Source: JAJPJX01 sp964568355
Lineage (GTDB): Bacteria > Acidobacteriota > Terriglobia > Bryobacterales > Bryobacteraceae
Reading direction: 5' to 3'
Assembly: GCA_964568355.1 (NCBI GenBank)
Contig: CAZMRK010000495.1
Location: 1 to 11,066 of the forward strand
Length of the DNA stretch: 11,066 bases
The translations under genes were made by a program, and so were the position numbers. Below the pieces are notes generated by a model. That model saw nothing but the letters and a program-made list of their open reading frames with translations, was not told the DNA's origin and searched no databases. This document shows, piece by piece, positions 6,092 through 11,066 of the stretch; position 1 is the stretch's first letter, and the number at the start of each line of letters is the position of its first letter.

Positions 6092-8751
6092 TATTGATCG
6101 CGCAGCGTCGTAGCCGGATCCAATCGTACGGCGCGAATCACAGGGGGCAGGCCGGCCAGAAAGGCGGCCGCCAGAATCATCAGTGCGGGAAGCGCCAGCA
6201 TACCCGGATCGCCAGGTTTCACCTGATAGAGCAGTGTCTGAATCTGCCGCATGAGGCCCATGCCGAGCGCGAGACCCGCGCATGCTCCCGCGAGCACCAT
6301 GGAGAAGACAGCGCCCGTCACGTGCCGGGCAACGTCACTTCCCTGCGCGCCGATCGCCATGCGAATGCCGATTTCCTTGCGTCTCTGCAGCACGGAGTAG
6401 TCCAGCACTCCATAGAGACCGATGCCGGCGAGCACCAGCGCGACCACGCCAAAGAACAGCGCCAGCCTCGCCAGTATGCGCTCCCTCACCGTATGCGACT
6501 GATTGATCTCGGTCTGGCTGAGGATGTTGCTGACGCGGAATTCGGATCGGGCGCGCGTCACTTCGCGGCGCAGGGTGGACGCCAATGAGAGCGGATTGGA
6601 GCTGAACGTACGCACGAGGAATGTCGCCTGCCTGATCGGCTGAGGCGCGCCTTTGGCATCAGCCGCCTGAAGCGGGAAATAGGCCTGGGGCAGGAGGGGT
6701 TCGCGCAAGTTGCGATAGGTCACATCACCGACTAAGCCCACCACCTCGAAGCGCAGGCGCGAGCCGTCACTGAACACGACCTCAAAAGACCTTCCGATGG
6801 GTTCTTCGCCATTGAAATAGGTCCTGGCGAAAGTTCGGTTCACGATCGCGACACCAGGATACGAGTCCCCGGGACGGAAATCCCGGCCGGTGATGAGGGG
6901 AATCCTCATTGCGTCCACCCAGCCGGGAGAGACCCGCAGCAAGTAAGACAGAATCCCGTTCGGAGGCGCGCCATTGACCGAAATGACATTGTTCCAATTC
7001 CATCCGCGAAGCAGCGTGAAGTTCGCCATCGCCACGCGCTCCACCCCCGGCACCATCCGGAGATGTTCCTCCACCTGATCCCAGAAAGCCGGGGGTTGCG
7101 GACTCGCCGCTACGGTCTCGATAGTGAGGATCCGCTCGGGGGAAAAGCCAGTGGGGTGATTCGACAATCGCTCGAATGTCGCAACGAAGAGGCCCGACGA
7201 AAAGAGCACCACAAAGCAGAACGCCGTCTGCACCGCGATGAGTGCGTGCATCAGGCGGCGCCGCGAGTGTGGATCTTCTCCGCCTTTCAGCGCGTTCACC
7301 GGCTTAACGGTGGAGGCGCGCAACGCCGGCGCGAGGCCGAACAGCAACATGACGCCAATCGTCAGCAGGACGGCGAACCCCAGCACCCGCCAATCCGCCG
7401 GAAGGTAGAGGCGCGCCGGATTGTCGGGCCGATTGATCATACTGACCATGAGTGGCGCGGCCCACCAGGCGAAAATTCCTCCCAGCACCGCGGCGAGGAA
7501 GGCGAGCCACGCACTCTCCAATAGCACCAGTTGCACCAATCGTCCGCGCCCGGCGCCGAGGGAGACGCGGACCGCCATCTCACGCGCGCGTGACGCAGCT
7601 TGCGCGGTCATCAGGTTGGCGACATTCGCGCAGGCGATCAACAGGATCAGTGCCACCAGCACGCCAAGCGCGGCGAGGGGCGTGCGGTACTCGTTCTGCA
7701 AATCGGAGATACCCGCCGCCGCAGGCAGCAGCAAAAGGCGGCTGTTCAGGAATTCGTCAATTTGCTGCCTGGACATTCCTTTGAGGCCCTTTGCCCTTTC
7801 TTCTTTGAAGACTCGCGACGTTGCATCCAATTTGGCCCGAAGCGGCTCGATCGCAACTCCGGCCTTCACCCGGGCAAAGGTTCGCATCCAGCTCCAGTCG
7901 GAAAGTTGGACTCCGGGGTGCATCATGGCGGGGATGAAGATGTCGATTACCGTGCCGGGTTCGACGCCGGTGAAGCGCTCCGGGCCGACACCAATGATCT
8001 GATAGAGATCGTCGCCCATCCGAAACGCGCGCCCGACCACTTTGGGATCGCGTCCGAAGCGTCTGGTCCAATAGTCATACGAGAGTACAGCGTAGGGGTG
8101 CGCGCGAGGCTTCCGATTATCGCTTTCCATCAACAGGCGTCCCACGGAGGGCCGAAGTCCGAAGGAATGAAACACCGTCCCGGAAACGTACTGCCGGCAC
8201 GCCTTTTCCATCCCGGCATCCGATCCGTAGGTCACATCCGTCCGGTCCGAATACGAGAGCGCGATGAGCTCGGCCTGATTCCCGGCTGCGTCGCGCATCA
8301 ACTGGAAGGCCGGATACGCCCAATCATCAAAGGGTTGGGGGGCGGGTTTACCTTCGGAGCCGATCTCCTGGTTAGCCAAAGCGTATAGTTGCTCGGGCTC
8401 CGCCACCGGCAGCGGCCGCAAGAGCAGGGCGTCGATGAGGCGGAAAGCCGAGGTGCAGGCGCCGATGCCAAGAGCCAGTGAGAGGATAGCCGCGGCGGAA
8501 GTGACTTTGTTCTTTTTCAGTTGACGCCAGCCGAAAAGGGAGTCGGCGCCCAGAGACGCCATCCAGGTGAGCAGCCGGACGTCACGAATCTCCTCGCGAA
8601 GTTGTAGCGCCGGGCCAAACGCCCGCCGGGCCTCTCCAGGGTCGCGACCTTGCACGGCCGCCTCTTCCATGTGGGATTGGAGTTCCTGATCGATCTCACG
8701 ACTCAATCGATCGGCGTGAAACACGTTGGAAATACGGGACCACCATGACAT
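6091..8751 (-). CDS. ADOP-type MacB/FtsX-like ABC transporter permease
   Basis: An 886-residue protein, normal for the acidobacterial duplicated orphan permease family. It starts with a short helical segment (DRLSREIDQELQSHMEEAAVQGRDPGEARRAFG) and a first membrane helix near residues 85-105 (SAAAILSLALGIGACTSAFRL), followed by a large periplasmic MacB-like core domain (about 110-365). An FtsX-type triple membrane block follows at about 370-485 with the family motif LIACANVANLMTAQAASRAREMAVRVSLGAGR. A second half repeats this plan: membrane helix near 510, periplasmic domain, then FtsX block (about 760-886) with YSVLQRRKEIGIRMAIGAQGSDV. These permeases normally work with an ATPase of the MacB type, but none is encoded next to it here, as is typical of orphan members. 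Start ATG 8751-8749 has a GAGG about 10 nt upstream. It is convergent with the CHAT gene. Substrate cannot be predicted. Confidence 0.92.
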   Translation of the reverse strand: MSWWSRISNVFHADRLSREIDQELQSHMEEAAVQGRDPGEARRAFGPALQLREEIRDVRLLTWMASLGADSLFGWRQLKKNKVTSAAAILSLALGIGACTSAFRLIDALLLRPLPVAEPEQLYALANQEIGSEGKPAPQPFDDWAYPAFQLMRDAAGNQAELIALSYSDRTDVTYGSDAGMEKACRQYVSGTVFHSFGLRPSVGRLLMESDNRKPRAHPYAVLSYDYWTRRFGRDPKVVGRAFRMGDDLYQIIGVGPERFTGVEPGTVIDIFIPAMMHPGVQLSDWSWMRTFARVKAGVAIEPLRAKLDATSRVFKEERAKGLKGMSRQQIDEFLNSRLLLLPAAAGISDLQNEYRTPLAALGVLVALILLIACANVANLMTAQAASRAREMAVRVSLGAGRGRLVQLVLLESAWLAFLAAVLGGIFAWWAAPLMVSMINRPDNPARLYLPADWRVLGFAVLLTIGVMLLFGLAPALRASTVKPVNALKGGEDPHSRRRLMHALIAVQTAFCFVVLFSSGLFVATFERLSNHPTGFSPERILTIETVAASPQPPAFWDQVEEHLRMVPGVERVAMANFTLLRGWNWNNVISVNGAPPNGILSYLLRVSPGWVDAMRIPLITGRDFRPGDSYPGVAIVNRTFARTYFNGEEPIGRSFEVVFSDGSRLRFEVVGLVGDVTYRNLREPLLPQAYFPLQAADAKGAPQPIRQATFLVRTFSSNPLSLASTLRREVTRARSEFRVSNILSQTEINQSHTVRERILARLALFFGVVALVLAGIGLYGVLDYSVLQRRKEIGIRMAIGAQGSDVARHVTGAVFSMVLAGACAGLALGMGLMRQIQTLLYQVKPGDPGMLALPALMILAAAFLAGLPPVIRAVRLDPATTLRDQ

Positions 8752-8818
8752 ATCAGGCTATCCTCGGCACAAACTTGACGATCGCGGCCACCAATGCTCT
8801 CGGATCATACAGCCGAGC

Positions 8819-8847
8819 GGACCGGCCGAGCCCCGCTTGGCCGGTCC
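8819..8847 (-). promoter_or_regulatory. Hairpin in the permease gene leader
   Basis: GGACCGGCC (8819-8827) and GGCCGGTCC (8839-8847) form a perfect 9-bp stem with an 11-nt loop, 68 nt upstream of the permease start. A smaller stem, CTCGG (8799-8803) with CCGAG (8813-8817), lies next to it on the gene side. If transcription starts near 8864, both fall in the 5' untranslated leader. They may regulate or stabilise the mRNA; no known riboswitch class is recognised. Confidence 0.4.
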
Positions 8848-8870
8848 AGGGGGCAGTACCTAGACTTCTT

Positions 8871-8876
8871 ATTATA
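8871..8876 (-). promoter_or_regulatory. Candidate -10 element of the permease gene
   Basis: On the minus strand this reads TATAAT, an exact consensus -10 hexamer. The hexamer 17 bp upstream (CCTATG at 8899-8894) is a poor -35, so strength is uncertain. Transcription would begin near 8864 and yield a leader of about 113 nt. The site lies 55 bp inside the host flank, so the transposon insertion at 8931 probably left the core promoter intact while replacing sequence upstream of it. Confidence 0.35.
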
Positions 8877-8935
8877 CAGACGCCTAAGCATAGCATAGGA
8901 AGCGCTAGACGCAAGGCTCGATTTTGGCTTTGTAG

Positions 8936-9001
8936 GTTGACAGAATAGTTGACAATCCGTGTCACAGAAGGTGGCAAAACGTGCCACGAAAAGTGGCAAG
9001 A
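8936..9001 (+). repeat. Three tandem 22-bp repeats, putative TnsB binding sites
   Basis: Units at 8936-8957, 8958-8979 and 8980-9001 share the pattern TGNCA-N7-TGNCAA: TGACA/TGACA, TGTCA/TGGCA and TGCCA/TGGCA, with the first base of each half at 8938, 8950, 8960, 8972, 8982 and 8994. Units 2 and 3 agree at 16 of their first 20 positions; unit 1 agrees with unit 2 at 12 of 22. The first unit starts five bases inside the TGT tip. Two helical turns per unit and head-to-tail order are what is known for transposase site arrays at Tn7-type ends. Binding by this TnsB is inferred. Confidence 0.75.
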
Positions 9002-9049
9002 TCCTACTAGGCCAGCCGCGGCACTCCGTCGCCAGCGAGCGGGTGGAAC

Positions 9050-9394
9050 CTACCGCCCTCGTTTGCCTCGGCGGTGGGTTTTCCGGAATTGCGTGTAAAG
9101 CATCACTTCCTCGAGATCGGCGTCATCCAGGTCTGCCGTGGCGCTGAGCACTGCATTTGCGCGTGACCTTGGCTGAACTTGGGGAAAGAAGATCGTGATC
9201 GGCACGCCAAAGAACTGGGCCAACCGCTCCAAATCAGAGATGGACGGCTTATAGGTGGCGGTCTCCCATCGTGAGATCGTGTTGGCCGTGGTCTTCACGG
9301 CCTGCGCGAGTTCCTCCTGGCTGATACCGCGACCTCGAAGCCCGGTCCTCAGCTCCCGAATCTGTTTTCCGACCTCTAGGTAGATGTCAGGCAT
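9050..9394 (-). CDS. XRE-family helix-turn-helix regulator of the transposon
   Basis: A 114-residue protein. A Cro/C1-type HTH covers about residues 6-62, with the recognition region ISQEELAQAVKTTANTISRWET followed by PSISDLERLAQFFGVPITIFF, the usual phage-repressor-like layout. The remaining 45 residues are a short acidic then basic tail (DLDDADLEEVMLYTQFRKTHRRGKRGR) with no known domain, so this is a small DNA-binding protein without a sensor domain. ATG 9394 is chosen because the HTH fold begins right after it; an in-frame GTG at 9427 would add 11 residues but lies inside an operator-like dyad and has its AGGA only two nt away. It is transcribed away from tnsA, with about 150 bp of shared regulatory DNA, and sits between the transposon tip and tnsA. 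It probably represses itself and tnsAB. Confidence 0.88.
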   Translation of the reverse strand: MPDIYLEVGKQIRELRTGLRGRGISQEELAQAVKTTANTISRWETATYKPSISDLERLAQFFGVPITIFFPQVQPRSRANAVLSATADLDDADLEEVMLYTQFRKTHRRGKRGR

Positions 9395-9414
9395 GAGCGG
9401 ATCTGATTTCCTTT

Positions 9415-9433
9415 TGTAGGATACCACTATCCT
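9415..9433. promoter_or_regulatory. Operator-like dyad 1, xre side
   Basis: TGTAGGA-N8-TCCT; the core AGGATA-CCAC-TATCCT (9418-9433) is a perfect 6-bp inverted repeat. On the minus strand TATCCT (9423-9418) could serve as a weak -10 for xre with CTGTCA (9447-9442) as -35 at 18 bp, so a bound repressor would block xre transcription. Confidence 0.55.
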
Positions 9434-9440
9434 TTTTGTG

Positions 9441-9470
9441 TTGACAGGAAAATCGTGCCGGTGGCATACC
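9441..9470 (+). promoter_or_regulatory. Candidate tnsA promoter
   Basis: TTGACA (9441-9446) is a consensus -35. The best -10 at 18 bp is CATACC (9465-9470), only three matches, so the promoter would be weak or need activation. It lies between the two operator-like dyads. Confidence 0.3.
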
Positions 9471-9476
9471 TCCTGC

Positions 9477-9495
9477 TGTAGGAGTACATAATCCT
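9477..9495. promoter_or_regulatory. Operator-like dyad 2, tnsA side
   Basis: TGTAGGA-N8-TCCT, identical in half-sites and spacer length to dyad 1 and offset from it by 62 bp; the flank TCCTATACA extends the symmetry to the left-hand TGTAGGA. It falls just downstream of the candidate tnsA -10, where a bound protein would hinder tnsAB transcription. Confidence 0.55.
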
Positions 9496-9529
9496 ATACA
9501 AGGAAGAGAACACCGACCACAACTTGCTT

Positions 9530-9535
9530 GGAGGT
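9530..9535 (+). promoter_or_regulatory. Ribosome binding site of tnsA
   Basis: GGAGGT is a perfect Shine-Dalgarno core six nt before GTG 9542. It overlaps the coding frame that would follow from an upstream TTG at 9524, so GTG 9542 is the start. Confidence 0.75.
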
Positions 9536-9541
9536 CGTAGC

Positions 9542-10312
9542 GTGCCGCTGCTTGAAGAAGCTCGTCGGAGCAACTTGATTTTCGTCCCTTGCCAGAAGCC
9601 TGGTGAGCCAATACGGTTCGACCAGATGGAAAGGGTGCGCAAGCCGGTTAGCCGCTCAAAGGCGGGTGTGCAAGGTAAAGTCGCGGATGTAATACACGGC
9701 CGCTCGCGACATGCGGAATCACAAAACGAGCTCAGGGCCTTTCAGGTGCTGGTCGCAACAGCCCATGCCACTTCTTGGCAGGAGCAGCCATTCACCCTCG
9801 AATACCACTACGAAACGGCGAAACACCGGTACACGCCGGACGTCCTCGTGATCTGGGGCGCACTCCGGGTGGTTGTCGAGATCAAGGACGACCAGGAGGC
9901 TGCGCTGCCCGAGAATCGCGCTCGTTTTGCTCTCATCGGCGAACTACTCGCGGAGCATGGCTATCATTTCCGGGTCTGGACGAGGTCCGAGATCTGCGCC
10001 GAGCCGCGCCTCACGAATGCCAATCTCGTATTGCGGTATCGCAGTGTCACGGTCTCACACTCGGATCGTGAAAGAGTCCGGCGCGCTCTTGCCTCCACAC
10101 CCGAAATGGCCTTGCGTACGCTCTGCGAAATCTCAGGGACGGCGGCTCCATGTGTCCTCCGGTTGGCGATCGAGGGGGCCGTTTACATCAACTGGTGGGA
10201 ACCTCTCAACCTGGAATCCAACGTAGGCATTGCACCGATTGGCCGCCAGGTTTGGCCTTGCCTTCCTGCCGTGGTCACGGAATCGCCGGGCGAGGATATT
10301 AGATGTCACTGA
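9542..10312 (+). CDS. tnsA: TnsA-like transposon endonuclease
   Basis: A 256-residue protein with the two-part plan of Tn7 TnsA. The N-terminal restriction-endonuclease-like domain (about residues 55-145) shows Glu63 (HAESQNELRAF), the conserved QPF strand, Asp100 (RYTPDVLV) and Glu113-x-Lys115 (VVVEIKDD), giving a full PD-(D/E)xK catalytic set. The C-terminal part (about 160-225) looks like the helical DNA/TnsC-contact domain (SDRERVRRALASTPEMALRTLCEI and RLAIEGAVYINW). In Tn7-type elements TnsA cuts the 5' ends of the transposon while TnsB handles the 3' ends, which allows cut-and-paste movement; it acts in complex with TnsB and TnsC. GTG 9542 is chosen from the GGAGGT site six nt before it. 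Its last 10 nt overlap tnsB. The presence of TnsA argues against the TnsA-less Tn5053/type V-K CAST branch. Confidence 0.87.
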   Translation: MPLLEEARRSNLIFVPCQKPGEPIRFDQMERVRKPVSRSKAGVQGKVADVIHGRSRHAESQNELRAFQVLVATAHATSWQEQPFTLEYHYETAKHRYTPDVLVIWGALRVVVEIKDDQEAALPENRARFALIGELLAEHGYHFRVWTRSEICAEPRLTNANLVLRYRSVTVSHSDRERVRRALASTPEMALRTLCEISGTAAPCVLRLAIEGAVYINWWEPLNLESNVGIAPIGRQVWPCLPAVVTESPGEDIRCH

Positions 10313-11066
10313 ACGCTCTGCGGCAGGGTACTTACGTAAAGATCGGGACGGCAAGATTGTTGATACACCAAAAGCTCGGTGGCAACAACTGGTAACTTCA
10401 AAACACTGCAACTGGCGAGTGGTGCAAATTTGCAGAAGACGAACTGCTCGACCTGTTCAGCCGCAACGAACTGGTGTTCGACTGCGGAACCGATGATCAG
10501 CCTTCGGGCATCCACCGTATTCCGGCCAGGTTCGATCGCGCCCTGTCCACATATCCGGTCGAACTGGTCGCGATGGCGCAAAACCGTTTGCAGTATCTGA
10601 AGGAGATCGACCGCCTACAGCCCATTGCCATCACTTTGAAGAGCATGGAGCCGCTGATAGGGTCTGTGTCGGAGCGAATCAAAGATGCGAAGCCGCCCGG
10701 ATGGCGCACGCTCGCTCGCGACTACGCCAAATGGCTGCGTGCGGGCCGCGACATTCGTGCTGTAATCTCGCGACATTCGGATAAGGGCCGTCGCGGTCCT
10801 CGCTTGATTCCAGAGGTCAAGACGGCCACCGACGAGATAATCGACGAGCTGTATATGACGGAAGAGCGCAAGCGCGTTCCCGAAGTCCATTTGGAAATCG
10901 TCCGCCGTCTCGCCGATGCAAACAGGTTCCGGCCGGCTGACGCGCCACTTCCCATCCCAAGCCGAAGGACAATCTACCGTGAGATCGACCGGCGATCACC
11001 TTACGAACTGATGGCGGCGCGCTACGGCAAGCGCCGCGCCGAAATGGAATTTCGCGTATCAGGTGG
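10303..11066 (+). pseudogene. tnsB: TnsB-like DDE transposase with in-frame stop, 3' end beyond window
   Basis: ATG 10303 follows a GAGGA site (10292-10296) by six nt and overlaps tnsA by 10 nt (ATGTCACTGA), so the two are translationally coupled. The frame runs to the window edge and is broken only by TAA 10393-10395 at codon 31. Both sides read as one TnsB/TniA N-terminal domain: LRQGTYVKIGTARLLIHQKL before the stop, and TGEWCKFAEDELLDLFSRNE after it. Further on come the helical DNA-binding regions (GWRTLARDYAKWLRAGRDIR, SDKGRRGPRLIPEV, PSRRTIYREIDRRSPYELMA, RYGKRRAEMEF). The catalytic DDE core lies outside the window. CAA to TAA by one transition would explain the stop. Reinitiation at GTG 10474 or ATG 10573 would lose the N-terminal domain. 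A base-calling error is also possible, so the gene may be intact in reality. Confidence 0.78.

Larger units (their letters stand above)
8931..11066 (+). mobile_element. Tn7-like transposon, tnsA-proximal end (continues beyond window)
   Basis: The element is defined by a 5'-TGT terminus at 8931-8933, tandem 22-bp repeats right behind it, and a tnsA-tnsB pair reading inward. Tn7-family elements carry TGT/ACA tips and several 22-bp TnsB sites at each end, with tnsA next to one end. The five bases before the tip (GGCTT, 8926-8930) should be duplicated at the far end if this is an authentic junction. Contents visible here are xre, tnsA and an interrupted tnsB. tnsC, tniQ/tnsD, cargo and the opposite end would lie to the right. 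The exact tip is inferred from motif and position. Confidence 0.78.

Noticed and set aside
7063..8388. Long plus-strand open frames (e.g. 7063-7524, 7421-8002, 7600-8388) opposite the permease gene
   Set aside because: They are antisense shadows of a GC-rich, clearly recognisable permease gene; their translations are Arg/Pro/Ala-rich and show no domain.
8936..9001. The 22-bp repeats as a CRISPR array or plasmid iterons
   Set aside because: Units abut with no spacers and are degenerate, and no cas or rep gene is adjacent; the position at a TGT tip beside tnsAB fits transposase sites better.
9395..9427. GTG 9427 as the xre start
   Set aside because: It would place the start inside an operator-like dyad with an AGGA only two nt away, and add 11 residues before the natural HTH N-terminus. 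It cannot be fully excluded, because ATG 9394 also lacks an ideally spaced ribosome site.
9440..9466. Extra TnsB half-sites (GTTGACAG at 9440, TGGCA at 9462) in the tnsA promoter
   Set aside because: The 12/10-bp spacing of the end array is not kept, and TTGACA is explained as a -35 hexamer.
9524..9541. TTG 9524 as the tnsA start
   Set aside because: The first codons would consist of the GGAGGT ribosome site itself, which is ideally spaced for GTG 9542.
10230..10600. Short plus-strand frames over the tnsB 5' region (10230-10496, 10379-10600)
   Set aside because: They are out of frame with the TnsB-like reading frame, which is recognisable on both sides of the TAA.

Overview
The window looks like an Acidobacteria chromosome, most like the Solibacter/Bryobacter group. 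The main reason is a full-length ADOP-type (acidobacterial duplicated orphan permease) MacB/FtsX-like permease. A long-leadered ECF sigma factor paired with a zinc-finger anti-sigma protein and a TPR-CHAT lipoprotein also fit that group. This is judged from protein family recognition only; no database search was possible.

Layout. 2-1096 (+): 3' part of a SelA-like PLP enzyme. 1097-1341: gap with a strong hairpin and a consensus extended -10 promoter. 1342-1905, 1976-2689, 2708-3403 (+): an operon-like run of ECF sigma factor, membrane-anchored zinc-finger anti-sigma factor and an unrecognised His/Cys-containing protein. 3411-3494: an 84-bp element with perfect 18-bp terminal inverted repeats. 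3571-6057 (+): a large predicted lipoprotein with TPR repeats and a caspase-like CHAT domain whose His/Cys dyad is intact. 6091-8751 (-): the ADOP permease, convergent with the CHAT gene.

From about 8931 to the right edge the DNA reads as one end of a Tn7-like transposon inserted upstream of the permease gene. A TGT terminus is followed at once by three tandem 22-bp repeats, each TGNCA-N7-TGNCAA, which fit TnsB binding sites. Inside lie an XRE-family regulator (9050-9394, -), a divergent tnsA endonuclease gene (9542-10312, +) with the full E/D/ExK catalytic set, and a tnsB transposase gene that overlaps tnsA by 10 nt and runs off the window. The tnsB frame holds a single in-frame TAA at codon 31 (10393-10395), although protein similarity continues across it, so this copy seems to carry a nonsense mutation. 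Two operator-like dyads with identical architecture (TGTAGGA-N8-TCCT) flank the xre-tnsA promoter region and suggest that the XRE protein controls transposase expression.

How the parts may work together: sigma, anti-sigma and CHAT lipoprotein could form an envelope-signal-responsive protease module (inference). In the transposon, TnsA would cut the 5' strand ends and TnsB would join the 3' ends, with XRE as the switch. The rest of the element (tnsC, tniQ/tnsD, cargo, any CRISPR part, the other end) lies outside the window, so its targeting type cannot be decided here.
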